Source of the DNA: Basidiobolus meristosporus CBS 931.73
Taxonomy: Eukaryota > Basidiobolomycota > Basidiobolomycetes > Basidiobolales > Basidiobolaceae
Direction of reading: 5' to 3'
NCBI GenBank assembly: GCA_002104905.1
Contig: MCFE01000284.1
Coordinates: forward strand, 1-64,000
Length of the DNA stretch: 64,000 nt
Position numbers and translations under genes: made by a program. The notes under the pieces are model-generated. The model was not told the DNA's origin and searched no databases. It saw nothing but the letters and a program-made list of their open reading frames with translations. Of this stretch, positions 24,458-35,805 are shown in pieces; position 1 is the stretch's first letter, and each line of letters opens with the position of its first letter.

Positions 24458-24641
24458 GAAACTTCTCCACATCTTCTGCTCTTTCTTTGGGCTCAACTTC
24501 CTTTCCTGTTACTATGTTCCAAAGCTTTCTTTCCTCAAGGTGGATCTGCATCTTGATTCTCCAAAGTCTGTAGTTCTTCCCATCAAACCTCACCTTTACA
24601 GGGAAGATGTTGGTATTGCTTTGTTTGCTGGTAGAAGTCAT
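24458..24641 (-). pseudogene. Copia-A3 gag N-terminus
   Basis: The minus-strand frame starts MTSTSKQSNTNIFPVKVRFD and contains the copia gag core YRLWRIKMQIHLEERKLW. It runs into the inserted solo LTR. The ATG lies 36 nt downstream of the 5' LTR/PBS, the expected leader. Confidence 0.85.
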
Positions 24642-24664
24642 CTTTTGAATAGATTAAGGCAATT

Positions 24665-24677
24665 GGGGCTCATAACC
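24665..24677 (-). other. Primer-binding site of A3 (initiator tRNA-Met anticodon arm type)
   Basis: The bases GGGGCTCATAACC directly precede the LTR on the plus strand. This is the same sense as the anticodon arm of initiator tRNA-Met (CAT anticodon, GGGCTCATAACCC), so the minus-strand element carries its complement next to the 5' LTR. A primer made from the 5' half of tRNA-iMet is known for Drosophila copia. Confidence 0.8.
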
Positions 24678-25046
24678 TGTTGCAATTTAAGAAGTGATTT
24701 GGATATAAGGAACTTATCAAGAAATAGTGATAATAGTTGAACTGTTGTTTATTCATAAAGAAGCTCAGTATTTATACCTTTGTAGAAGTAATATAGCTGT
24801 AACACTAAGTAGGGAGGGTTTCTCATTATTCCGGAGCATTCTGTAACAGTCTCTGGGTTAGTACATAATGTTTGGTAATAGTGCTAATTTGATCCTGACT
24901 ATAGGGGAATAATCATAAGATCATATATCTGGAGAAAGTGGCAAAGTTAAGGCAGTAAATGTGTCCTACAGTGACTAAGACTAGTCTAAAGTTGTTAAGT
25001 AAATTTTTAGCTGCTGAATGATACCAAATAGTCCAATATTTCAACA
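24678..25046 (-). repeat. 5' LTR of A3
   Basis: It is 369 bp and about 97% identical by eye to 20054-20422. TATTC of the A2 LTR follows directly. Confidence 0.92.
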
Positions 25047-25051
25047 TATTC

Positions 25052-25280
25052 CCCTAAAGTCAGAATCAAATTAGCACTAATACTAACTATTATGTACTAA
25101 CCCTGAAACTGTTACACAATGCTCCTGAATAGTGAGAAACCCTCCTTACTTAGTGTTGTAGCTGTGTTACTTCTACAAAGGTATAAATACTGAGCTTCTT
25201 TATTAATAAACAACAGTTCAACTATTATCACTATTTCTTGATAAGTTCCTTATATCCAAATCACTTCTTAAATTGCAACA
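25052..25280 (+). repeat. 3' LTR of A2, second part
   Basis: It continues the A2 LTR after the A3 insertion (CCCTAAAGTCAGAATC to AAATTGCAACA). It ends next to the second GCAGA duplication. Confidence 0.9.
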
Positions 25281-25285
25281 GCAGA

Positions 25286-26093
25286 AATACAAGCTGGGTG
25301 AAAATTGAAGGCATTTTGAAGTGGCAATGGAGAGGAATATGGCTCCAAGGAGGTTTAAATTATCTGTCAACTACTAGTGTACTTCAACAGACTACTACTC
25401 AGCATACTCCACATCAAAATGGAGCAGCCAAGTGTGCTAATTGAGCAACCATAGGGATGGAAAGATCTTTGCTATATGGAAAGGGAATAGAATGCAAGCT
25501 TTGGGCTAAGTCTGTTGCTGCTATGGTGTACATCAAGAATGGTTGCCCAACAGCACAACTATGACTATGAAATTCCACACTCTTTGACGCACATACAGGC
25601 AAAATTCCAGACCTCCAGCCCTTGAGGATTTTTTGCAGTAATATATCCTATCACCTTCCTGACAAATACACTCCAAGCTGTACCAACAAGTAGAATAGGG
25701 ATGTTTCTTGGCTACTGTGAAGATACCAAAGAGTATGCAGTGTGTGATGGCAAAATTGAGAAGCTGGTCAAGGGCAGGAATGCTTCTTTGATGAAAATAT
25801 AGTTCCAAAAGCCACTGTGATTTTGGGCCAGCTGCCTGATGATGTAATTCCAACTGATGAAGAATATATAAACCTAATCCAGCCAGATATGGAGGAAAAC
25901 TCCACTAGTTCTTGATCAGAGCATGTTACACCAGTTGGGAGACCTGACAGAATAAGACTTGCCCCTGGATCTTGGTGGCAGACATCCAATGACCGTGAAG
26001 AAGCTTATCATGCCCTATGTGCCAAACCTCAGAATCTGGAACAAGCATTGCAAAGCCCAGATGCTACTATGTGGCAGCAGGTCATGCAGGAAC
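25286..26093 (+). pseudogene. Older Copia-A-like element A0, integrase-RT relic
   Basis: It continues the integrase sequence left of A2 (CACCTGAAAAACATG, then GCAGA, then AATACAAGCTGGGTG) and is colinear with 17600-18400 of A2. Recognisable blocks are LQQTTTQHTPHQNGAAKCAN, a linker with [17 protein letters not shown] and the RT start. Frame breaks are frequent. It is cut at about 26093 by a gypsy LTR fragment. Confidence 0.75.
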
Positions 26094-26240
26094 TGTTGCA
26101 AGTCTTGGTATACGAGTTGTAGAGGAATAGAGAGTTTGGCTAGTATTGAATTCATTAAACTTTAACTGCTCTTTACTGAGGTTCCAGCAGCCCCTTATAT
26201 ACATTTTGCTAGATCAATGGCTGACTAATTGTATTTCTGG
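26094..26240 (-). repeat. Gypsy LTR fragment
   Basis: It starts TGTTGCAAGTCTTGGTATA and matches about 145 bp of the minus-oriented gypsy LTR (compare 28024). It stops where Copia-A gag sequence begins. Confidence 0.65.
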
Positions 26241-26831
26241 ATGTAGGCTGTCTAAGGTCAGATTGACTTCTCTGCTTTCAAAAGAAAGTAGGAATGGCTC
26301 ATTCTTCTCTGGTAAGCCACAAAGCAGACAGAATATCTTCTCTTCATCATCTACACCAGTATTAACACTGTAAAGTACTTCTGCAGGGGTCTGAACTTGG
26401 GTAATGAGTTGAAACATGTCATCCTCCAGCTTCTTCCTCATGTTGAAGGACCTTCTTATCAAATAAAGCTTGCTTCTTATAGACTTTGTAGGGAATATCT
26501 TGTTTAAGGATTCCTATGCTGCTTTGGCAGTATTAGAAGTATGAATTTGTTCATTGAAGGAATCTTGCACATTGATACATATAGCATCTAAGGCCTATCT
26601 CTTCTTTTCTTGAGACATTTCAGCTTCCTCTCCAGTTCCTTTGGCCTTGACTTTCTTTCTGGCTACTACTTTCCAAAGTCTTCTTTCCTCAAGGTGGATC
26701 TGCATCTTGATTATCAAAAGTCTGTAGTTTGTTCCATCAAGCCTATGCACTACAGTGAAGATGTTTGTATTGTTCTATTTAATGGTGGATCAAATCTTTA
26801 GATTAGATTAAAGCAGTTGGAACTTTTAACC
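26241..26831 (-). pseudogene. Copia-A-like gag of element A4
   Basis: Minus-strand sequence encodes the gag middle (FNMRKKLEDDMFQLITQ, LYSVNTGVDDEEK) and, further up, the gag N-terminal region (LRIKMQIHLEERRLW-like). It ends in a leader and a decayed primer site at the LTR. It is colinear with A3 gag and clearly older. Confidence 0.75.
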
Positions 26832-27198
26832 TGTTGCAATCCAAGAAGTGTTCTGGATATCAGGGAGCTATCAAGAAATAAAGACAAAAGTTGAACTGCT
26901 GTTTATTCAAAAAGAAACTTGGCATTTATACCTTTTAGAAGTGTTACAGCTGTAACACTAAGTAAGGAGGGCTTTACAACATTCAGGAGCATTCTGTAAC
27001 AGTTGTAGGGTTAGTATAAAATTTTTGATAAAAGTGCTAATTTGATCTTGACTCTGGGGGAATAATCATAGGATCATGGATCTGAAGAAGTAGCAATATT
27101 TGGGCTGCAAATTAGACCTACAGAGACCCAGACTACTCTGGAATTATTAAGTAAATTTTTTGATGCTGAATGATACCAAATAGCTTAATATCTCAGCA
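26832..27198 (-). repeat. 5' LTR of A4
   Basis: It starts TGTTGCAATCC and ends TATCTCAGCA, 367 bp, with all family blocks in order but with many substitutions compared with A3. Confidence 0.8.
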
Positions 27199-27479
27199 TT
27201 CACCAAGTTAAAATTCAGTCTACCAGGTATTAGCCTATGAGTCTTGTTATACTTGTGGATCTGAGAAGCATTGGCTCCCCAGTTGATTGATATATTAGTA
27301 CAAAATAGCCAGGTCTTTCCAAGTAGATGGTCAAGCCTGCAGTTCCCATGTATATAGACCTATAGATCTTCTTAGTAGTCATTTATGTTCATTCTTACTT
27401 GCTGAGTAATATGGTTGGCTATATGAAAGTCCTCATCAGCTGTTGAAACTGAAGCAGATTTGGTAGGTTCCAACTTAAC

Positions 27480-27872
27480 TCATGCTTTCAAGGCACACTG
27501 CTCTGACATGTACTTGTGTGATACTCCTTGGTCAATCATGATCTTAGCAGGTACTCCATTGAACACCTCATTTACATATAATAGTTTCTCTGAGTTTGAG
27601 GTCATTTGGGATAGGTATTCTGCTGTTATATCAAAGTCTTCAAGCTCATACTCCACTTCACAATGTAATAGGGCTTCAATATGGCTGAAGGTTCTTGTTG
27701 ACTGGTGTCCATTTCTTTTCTGTGGGCAGTACTTTGAGATGTGCCTATGCTGGTGGCAACTGAAACAAGGCCCTTTCTTCTTGCATTCTTCTCCGCTAGT
27801 TGTAGCTGCTGATCTAATCTGGTTGTGGAACCACTGTATAGGGCTTTTCTGGCTTTGCGTCATGGTAGTCAT
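27480..27872 (-). pseudogene. Gypsy G4 gag/protease frame
   Basis: A 130-codon open frame carries a zinc knuckle CFSCHQHRHISKYC (CX2CX4HX4C) and then the protease region, where DQG replaces the usual D[ST]G. It lacks most of the gag core found in G1. Confidence 0.75.
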
Positions 27873-28373
27873 TCCTTGTTGCTGATGGCTGAGGATCTAG
27901 GGTAACTGAGGCTGTTGGACCAGGATTTGCTGTATAGTATTCTTCCATTATTTATTTTCCAACTTCTTAACAGAGACTTTGTCTTTGTTCAGGAAGGAGA
28001 TTTCTGGTTTTAGCTACTACCATTGTTACAAGGCTTGGTATAAGAGTTGTATAGGAATAAGCAGTTAAGCTAAGTTTGTATTCACAAAAACTTGAACTGA
28101 TTCTTATTTTGGTTCTAGCAGCTCCTTATATATATTTGCCAGCTCAATTGCTGCTGATTGTTTCTCCTAATATAGGTTGTAGCTGATGACTCATTTGGTA
28201 TCATCTTCATCACCTAACTAAATCTTAATATATTTATTTCTGTCTGATAAGGATCTGCTGATTGGTTTGATAACTAACACTACTGGCTTGATAGATAACA
28301 CTGGTATAGTGATAGGCTAAGCATAAAACTAACATATATGATAGAAAACTGATGAACTTAAACATTCAAGCAG

Positions 28374-29147
28374 TGTGGTGGTGTAGTAGACACTCCTGGG
28401 AAAAGCCACACAAATTGAGGTGTGTGAGGTATCTGATGAGTGCAATAACCTCTGGGTCTAAATTACTGGTGTCTTTGTCAATATGTCACTATGGCAAAAG
28501 CACTTGCTTCTCCAGCTTCTGGATGCTCCAAGTATCTCTAAAGGCCTCTATAAGTCTTGTGCACTACCCTGAAAAGTTCCTTGATGGTAAGTCTGAGGTG
28601 TAACTATAGGAGGTAGGAGCAGCAATGACCTGGTAATCAATGAGGGAGAAGTGTAACTGATAGAAGGGATGATCTATTGATCAGGGATTGACTTCCTCCA
28701 AGTACTTTGCCCAATTAACAATTGACTACCAATGAAAAGGTTCTATAAGATTATAGGTGTTAAGGGAATTCTTGATGACTTCACTATGAGCTAAAAATAC
28801 TACAAGAAGGCTCTGGAAGGTTCCAAAAGGCAATGCACATCCAACCAACCAGGGATCAGTAGTCTGAAGCCTGTTTAACATAGGTATAGAAGCAGTAGGT
28901 ACAGTGACTCAAACTTAGGTCATGTGTCACAGGTACTAGTGGCAATACATATGCAGATTCCAAAGCTGAATAACATCTGGGATCACTAACGCTAATAACT
29001 AATCAGGGCAAATATCATATGTGAATAATACTAGTAATACAAGCAAAAGAAGAATGGGGTAACACCATTAAGATCAATTATGGATAAGTACATCATAATT
29101 GCTGTATGGATCAACTAGTCTGTGGGAGGTATGCTTACCCTACCACA
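28374..29147. repeat. Solo LTR of family L (L2)
   Basis: A 774-bp copy, inverted relative to L1. It starts TGTGGTGGTG and ends CCTACCACA. It is flanked by GCAG (28370-28373) and GCAA (29148-29151). The gypsy LTR of G4 continues on both sides, which proves insertion. Confidence 0.75.
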
Positions 29148-29163
29148 GCAATGAGTCATAACA

Positions 29164-31550
29164 CATGCATGTGCCATATATTGACTGACAATATTCTGAT
29201 GGCCATGGCACAGACATCTGTTCTCTTTATAACAGCAATATGGCAGCCTAAAGCTAGTACAGTATAATGCTACTGTACCAATTTATGATATAATATTTTT
29301 TTTGCTACCTCCCTGTATGCTATTCAAATTTTCAATTGCATTATCTCCCCAATTATGTCCAACCCACTACTGCCATAGATATTTGACACGTAGGTTGAAT
29401 CATAAAAAACAGCCGCTTTGTACTTACCAACCTCTGTATGGGTGTAAATCAGCTGCCTTAACACACTTCTATAATCTCAACTTTAAGGCTTTTCACTGTA
29501 CTAATTGCAAAATTGCCATTTACCTTGTATTACTTGTAATATGATTATTATATCACATCACTGGTCTCCAATGACTAATACAAATTAGGTAGTGAAAAAA
29601 CTTCAGTTCCTTCTATAGAGTTGCATTACATTCTAGCAACTTGTTGAATGCTTCAGGCCAACATAACATACAGTAACAAACTATGGAAACTTCTGTTGTG
29701 TAATGTGATGATTAGTTTGATGCTGGCTCTGCAATCCAAAGGCCAATTAATAGTATACAACAACTTTCAGTATACTACAACTGAAATAGTTCAAAGGGAG
29801 TTTGATATACCAATGGAAGCTATAAATTCAACTAACATCCTCAATCACTAACTCTTATAGTAGCATTTCCTGTTTTGGAAGGCACTTTCCTTTCTGAGAT
29901 ATATTTTCTTATTTGTAACATCTGAACCCCCCTTGAACCTAAAGGGGTATGGTAAAGGGGTCTCTGAAGGGGAGTCTAAAGGGATGTCTGTATGGTAAAG
30001 GGGTATCTCACAGTTGTCTCTAAATAAGCACTACACTCAAGGGGTGCCTCATGAGGCTTCTTTAGAACAAAGGGGCTCTGGGGACTTACCAAACAGCCAC
30101 GTGATAGTTTTCCTGTAGAACCTAGATTGGTTTCTTGCTAGCTTTGCAGTCTTGTTACAGATTTAATACTAGTCAAGGTAAGTACACTCATAAGTGCAAA
30201 TGATGCCAGGAAGTTGTATAGCTTCTAAGCTTGTAATTGTTACATGGAGCTTCTGGAATGAGATGCCTCCTTTTTTTTCAGCTGGGGAATTTAGTTACAT
30301 GAAAATTCTGAAGGTTCAAAGTTTCTGTAGAATTGTGTAAGTAGTGCACCTGATACAATGCTAAATTGTGTAGAGGTCCAGATCCAACATAGGGGCAGCA
30401 CCTGTGACAGTTTCTCTTGATTTGATTGGCTGGTTCATATATTTCATGCAAGCAAAGTCACCATAGTAATCCTAGCAAAAGGGGGCTGGTATTCATGGTT
30501 AATGCACTTTGTTGATCATAATTCCTGAAATACAGCCTCAAATCAGCTAAAATTTGAAACATGTGTTGGCTACTGAGTGCTCTCTCTAGCATAATATTCT
30601 TGGGTGGATTGCTTGTCACGGTCTTGAGCTTTTGTTCTTCAAAGCTGAAAATTCTTGATCCTTTATTTATGTGTTACAATAGCAAGGGCAAAACAAGGAA
30701 ATGAGTGCAATATTGGTTCTCAGATATGCAGTATAGGAATACTTTCCATGACCATACTTCCCATTGAAATTTATGTAGCTTCAAACAATATAAAATAATT
30801 GCATTTCACATGATCAGCTGATCCTTGGCATATCCCCACACAATGTTCTAGCCTGTTCTTTAGTATATTTCTGTCTTGGCATACTTACTGTGCCTCATCC
30901 CAGAACCCTATCAATTTTAGCCAATGTCTCTTGGTATTCATATTGCTAAAAGTTTATGTAGCCTCATCCAATCCTTAGTATTCCTCAATCTGAAAACTCA
31001 GCTCTTAAATAAGCTGCCCTGCCTTGTGGATCCCACCTAAGTTCTTTCCTTGTCCTGACTTGCCAAGCTCCACTCTTCTGTCTTTTGTCTATTTATAATA
31101 GCATTGTCAGAGTACACCTGACTTAACTGTGGATCCCTGCCTTCTACCCAAATTCTTGAGAAGAACTTGCACAGGAAGACTGACCATAAGTGCTAACCTG
31201 CTTAATTCCCTAACATTGTCCTCTCAAGGTAAAGATACTTTATCTTTGTAAAATCATTGACCAAATCTGCATTCACTTTATTACCCTGCAGGTGTAATTT
31301 ACACTTGCTACAGTGTTGGAAGCTTTAGAACAATGCTCTATCAAAGGGCATTAAATCCAGTACCTTTTGAAGTGACACTAACCTATCCAATGTTAAGGAC
31401 TGTGCCTCATAATTGTATTCTCAAAAGACTGGTAGCTTTATAACTCACAAATTAATTAGTAATATCCATTATTTCTGAACAAGTCCATGAGACATCACTG
31501 CCTTGTGCTACCTTGTCATGTCCAGCCCTGAGTACAACTTTCTAGGCCTT
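29164..31550. other. Unassigned dispersed-repeat stretch with a G-run cluster
   Basis: No gene is recognised. 29225-29320 resembles 13965-14060, and 29455-29545 resembles 37075-37165, so this is a repeat. A cluster of eight G runs lies at 29944-30083, mostly in TAAAGGGG or similar words. The rest is AT-rich with scarce CpG and no long open frame. Confidence 0.45.
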
Positions 31551-31559
31551 GTAGTTGCT

Positions 31560-31990
31560 TTTGCCCGGCTGAGACAGTACAATGCAGACCTTTGAAATTC
31601 TGTTGCTCAACAGCCTATCCACACTCCCACTCACCGGTCTGGAACTGCCCAGAAGTGGTTCTCCCCTTTGGTGGAAACCAAGTCCCCTCTACTCAGTGAC
31701 TGCAATGCCTTCCTCACAGAAATGGAGCTTGACCTAGCCAGAACTGCCTCCAACAAGTTCAAGGACCTGAAGCAAGGAAACAGACCTGCATCCATATATG
31801 CTTCTGGATTCCAGCTACTAGCCTGCAATTTGAGCCTTTGGAGAAATGCTGCCCTAATTAGCAGTTCCTGCATGGAAACATTGATGAAGTCAGTGACCTA
31901 CTGCTCACTCTCCTTGACCCAGTTACTTTGGGTGAAGCTACATATCAAGCAACAAGATGTAACAATTAGCTTTTCCAGTGGATACAGAAA
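31560..31990 (+). pseudogene. Ty3/gypsy-type gag relic
   Basis: The plus frame (open from 31668, readable earlier) has the gag signature order: GTAQKWFSPL, CNAFLTEMELDL, TASNKFKDLKQGNRPASIYA, GFQLLACNLSLWRNAALI. This matches the retrotransposon-gag domain of chromoviral gypsy elements. It is a different gypsy lineage from G1, whose gag has another sequence. No zinc knuckle, protease or RT follows in frame. Confidence 0.7.
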
Positions 31991-33189
31991 TCTCAATATT
32001 CTTGTCAGCTAGCCTCTTTCCCAGCAATCCCATCACCCAGCCGTAAGCCTGCTGATCCAATGCAAACTGACAATGTTAGCATGTGTGCAAAGCTTGGGGC
32101 TGCTTGAACAACTTAGAGAAATTTCATGTTCTAGGCTCCTGATATTTTGGTGAAAAAATTCTAAGTATATCCCAAAAAGCAATTTGAGCAGTATTCTCTA
32201 GGACTCCAAGGAATTGATCTGAGCAACTAAGTAAGGTGAAAACTTAGCTGGCCTCAGTATTTTTGAGCTCTTCCTAGCTGTCCTCTATGTATCAACTCAT
32301 CATTTCCATGAACAACATGATGGGAATACTCTTGATGAGATTGGGATGTGGTAGTGCTTGCAACTTGCCTTGTCTGCCTATTTTCCCAATCATCTGTGCC
32401 ACAGTAAGCTCCCAAAAGGTGAAGCAAGGTCTAAAATTCTCCATGCACCAAGAAAGCTGGAGTCAATAATGGACGCAGTGTCATCATAGAGCTATACACT
32501 CAGCTTTATGCTGCTGGTATGGCTACTCAAGTTGCAACACAAACTCTTTGCATAGAAGCTGTAGATGCATCAAACTTGCATTTGTGAACCACATCTGGAT
32601 ACGTATACTTACAATGTCAACAAATAACTCCCAAAGCCTTCAATGTACTCTTAAAAGAAGCTGTTTCACATGGCCACTTAAATAAATACATGTCCGGTTC
32701 ATCCAGTGCTGGCATTGGTATTGCTGTATTTGTATACCAATAGTGTTAAGAACTTGTGATAGAACTTTAGGTAGCAGATACCTTGCAATATTGTGCCAAT
32801 TATGTCAACTTTCTCTGCCTACTCCAAGAGGTTATTTAGCTCAAAATGCCCCATGTTCAAGTTGGTCAATGATATAAGGATATAGCTGAAAAGCAAATGC
32901 ATTGCTCCTGGTAGAAAGCTTTAGCTTGATATATTCCATCTATCTTTAGTATCTGTGATTTTGTATTAACTTCATATTCCATACAATGGCTTATAGCTTG
33001 CCAGCATTGCTGCAATTGTATACAGACTTCTGTATGTCCTCTCTGTGGAACAATAATGTACTCAGTATTAGTGTTTGTATAATACTAATGTGTTTGAGTT
33101 ACCAAGTAAATCCTGTGGATATCACAGATTTTCCCACAACACTATCTATTGTATCCAGAAAGGCCCTCTATCTTGCTGACCCTATGATG
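31991..33189. other. Unassigned repeat stretch, related to 37.2-37.8 kb
   Basis: No gene is recognised. 32270-32530 aligns by eye with 37520-37790 (GATGAGATTGGGAT, CCAAAAGGTGAA, CACTCAGCTTTATGCT or close variants). The segment therefore belongs to a dispersed repeat that also lies inside Copia B0. Confidence 0.45.
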
Positions 33190-34310
33190 ATCCCATCAAA
33201 AGGCCCAAAGTTAAAGTCCTGTGACTAGGAGGTAATGATCCCATTAGGACATCATCCAGAGACTGTTGAAAAATAAATGCTCCCTAGATTTCACAAAAAA
33301 CTTGGTCAAAATATTTTATCACATCAATGTATAAGTAGCTTTTGATTAGTTCCCTGTCAATTTGCTAACTTTCTGATACCAGACACTCTATTGCCTCCTA
33401 CATTTGTGTGCATTGATTGGCAATTGCCACTTTTTCACACTCCTTACCTCCTGACTCAACTGTTTCTCTTACTTCTCATGTTTACAAATTGATTTATTTC
33501 CATTGAAACTTCAGTTGTACCTCAATTGCCAAATGTATTGACCTATACAAGTCCCTATACCCTACACTAACACTTAGCCCAACCCCACAATCAACAAGTA
33601 ACTCCATCAAAATCCAACACTCAATAAGTATTTCTGCCGTAGCACTGTGGTTCCATGACTTTGGCAGGAACCTAACAGCTTTATGCCACTATTCATTCAC
33701 TGGTTTTCACATGTCCTGGTCTTCAGCTGGCACTGCAAGGTCTAGCACCTCATCTGCCAGCCTTTGCAATAAATCCATGCACTATTCCAATGCATTTTCT
33801 TGAGCACTGCTCTTGAAGAAGTGCTGCAACCTCTTGGTGTGCCTATTTATGTTCCAAAACTCCACTGAGTGCATTTATCACTGCCAGGTCTTTCACTGCT
33901 ACTTTGTCTGAGTGCTTCATGTAAAGAACCACATTTACTCCTGGATAGTTCTGCTCTGATGCATCTGCTTTGACCTGCTTGTCCCTTGCTGGCACTCTTC
34001 TGGCAACCTGATGTTTCTTTTCCGCTTGTTTTGAGCTCTCAGCTCTGATTGTGATGGGCTGCTGTAAAAGCCGCTGGTTTTTATCACCGTCAGGTCCTTC
34101 ACTGCTACTTTGACTGGGTGCTTCTTGAGTGGTACTACGCTTTTTCCTTGATAAATGTTGTGCAGGTGCATCAATGTGTGCCTGCGTGTCCCTAATTGGC
34201 ACTCTTTCAGCTGCTTGACATCTCTTTGAAACTTGTTGGGAGCTTTGGCCCTGCTTGTAATGGACTCTTGTGGAAGCTGCTGGTCTTTAGCCATGGCACT
34301 CTTGTTCTTC
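33190..34310 (-). repeat. Left arm of a roughly 1.1-kb inverted repeat
   Basis: Read on the minus strand, this arm matches 34640-35805 on the plus strand over almost its whole length, with blocks such as GTTGCAGC..CTTCTTCAAGAGC, AAGACCAGGA and GATGGGATCATCA. Identity is perhaps 75-80% by eye. Short minus-strand open frames here are broken and unlike any family I know. Confidence 0.7.
33870..34270 (-). repeat. Two tandem units of about 190 bp
   Basis: On the minus strand the block ending GTAGCAGTGAA(G/A)GACCTG(A/G)CGGTGATAAA occurs twice, about 34085 and 33875, each preceded by an AAGAGTGCCA and CAGGTCAAAG-type stretch. A third, diverged unit is on the plus strand at 34640-34790 (GTAGCAGTAAAAGACTTGGC). 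So the tandem repeat lies on both arms. Confidence 0.55.
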
Positions 34311-34639
34311 TGCCTTTGATAGTTTCTGCTATTGTTAAGATACTTTCTTAGCATACCATTGCTGGCCCAAAATCTATTTGCTGTTTGAATCCAGGATAAT
34401 GCTCATAGAACAAGTCAAGTGCATTCTGATTGGCCTTGAGCTTCTGATGGTGGCATGGAATGCCAGCCTTAAGGTGATGGTGGGCTAGACTTCTGACAGC
34501 CTTTTGTATATTAGCCCACTCTTCATTATTGCACTCAATGCCTTCACAGATCTTCAATGTCTTTTAATTTTTAGGCTTTAGTATGAACATCAGATTGTCT
34601 CCCTCTAAACCTAAGCCTGTAACAAACAGGGCTGAAAGT

Positions 34640-35805
34640 TCTAAGCAAGCAGCAAGGAATTGTCAGGTTGCTGTGAGAGTGCAGGCAAGATGGATGTATC
34701 AGTGCAGCATTTATCCAGGATAAAGCAGACTACAATACAAGTAGTACTTGGTCAAGTAGCAGTAAAAGACTTGGCTATAGTAGAGGTAAAGGTAAAAAGC
34801 AAGAAGTCTATTCAAGACCAAGACAGGAAAGTGTAAGAGAAGAGCTGCTGCTCTCACCAGTTAACACTGCCAGCCTGGCATTGGTGGAGCTCCATCTTTG
34901 CCAAGAAGAATTACCAACAAGACAAAGCTGTTTTTTCAGGAGTTGAAAGCACAGCCAGTTGAGCTACTCTCCAGTGAGGTAGATGAGTTTGCGGAGAAAA
35001 GCAATCTGTCTACAACAGCCTCCACATCCTCCATTTTAGATAGAGTGGAGATCCCACTGACAGACAATGCTACAATGTCAAGAGCTCAAATGACTATCTT
35101 AGTGCCATCAGTGGAATTTGGAAGCCTTAATTTGTATACCAAGTGGTTGCAGCTCTTCTTCAAGAGCGGTGCTCAAGAAATTGCACTTGAATATTGCTAC
35201 AATTTATTGCAAAGACTGGCAGATGAGGTATTGCACCTTGTAGTGCCAGCAGAAGACCAGGATATATAGGAATCAGTGGATGAACAGTGGCATAAAGTTG
35301 CAGAGTTCCTGCCAAAGTCATGGAAAAATGGCATAAGAGCAGAAATACTTTTTGAATGGTGAGCTTCAATGGAGTTACTTGTTGAGTCTGGGGTTGGGCT
35401 TATTGTTAGTATAGGGTATTGGACTTGTATAAGTCATACAAGTGGCAATTGAGGTACAAATGAAGTCTTAACAGAAATAAATCCATTTGTGTGCATAAAA
35501 GTAGGAAAATATTTTGCATCAAGAAGTTATGAGTGTAAAAAGAGGCAATAGCCAATCAATGTTCACAAGTTCAAGAGGTGATTAAGTGTCTGGGACCAGA
35601 AAGTACAAGAATTGGAGAGGACCAATCAAAAATCACTTGTGTATTATTGTGATGAAAATTTTGACTCAGTTTTTTGTGAAATCTGGGGTGCAATAATTTT
35701 TCAGTGGGCTTTGCATAGTGCCCTGATGGGATCAATACCTCTTAGTCAGGGGACTTTAACTTTGTGATGGCCTTTTGATGGGATCATCACAATTATGTCT
35801 CAAAG
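34640..35805 (+). repeat. Right arm of the roughly 1.1-kb inverted repeat
   Basis: Reverse-complement partner of 33190-34310, with a spacer of about 330 bp. It includes a 123-codon open frame (34898-35269) without recognisable domains; the matching stretch in the left arm is not open, so I do not call it a gene. Confidence 0.7.

Larger units (their letters stand above)
20054..25046 (-). mobile_element. Copia-A element A3, minus strand, youngest copy
   Basis: Two full 369-bp LTRs (20054-20422 and 24678-25046) differ at only about 11 positions by eye. The element is flanked by the perfect duplication TATTC (20049-20053 and 25047-25051) within the 3' LTR of A2. Polypurine tract and PBS are both present. 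Without the inserted solo LTR (24089-24457) it is about 4.6 kb, a normal copia size. Gag and pol have frameshifts and a small gag deletion near 23760, so it is not autonomous now. Confidence 0.92.
16142..25280 (+). mobile_element. Copia-A element A2, plus strand, split by A3
   Basis: A2 is flanked by a perfect 5-bp duplication, GCAGA (16137-16141 and 25281-25285), inside the integrase region of older element A0. It has a truncated 5' LTR (16142 to about 16385) fused to gag, then gag-PR-IN-RT-RH (16349-19919), a polypurine tract GTCGAGGGGGAG (19902-19913) and a 3' LTR beginning at 19914. A3 interrupts that 3' LTR at 20053 with its own TATTC duplication. The LTR then resumes at 25052 and ends at 25280. 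The two LTR parts add to exactly 369 bp. Multiple stops make it inactive. Confidence 0.9.
27199..29163 (-). mobile_element. Ty3/gypsy fragment G4 (gag-PR and 5' LTR), split by L2
   Basis: The minus strand reads from the LTR (28024-28373 plus 29152-29163, about 362 bp), through a primer site (TGGTAGTAGC in sense orientation) to a gag starting MTTMTQSQ and a protease-like part (IMIDQGVSHKYMSEQC). It is the same family as G1. The middle of gag is deleted between SQKSPI and QWFHNQ. The element is truncated at about 27199 by the A4 LTR. Confidence 0.78.

Noticed and set aside
16142-25280. Reading A2 and A3 as one inverted duplication from a rearrangement
   Set aside because: Separate perfect target-site duplications (GCAGA for A2, TATTC for A3) and the restored 369-bp LTR show two insertions, not a duplication.
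34898-35269. 123-codon plus frame in the inverted repeat
   Set aside because: The partner copy in the other arm is interrupted by stops and frameshifts, so the frame is not conserved as a protein.
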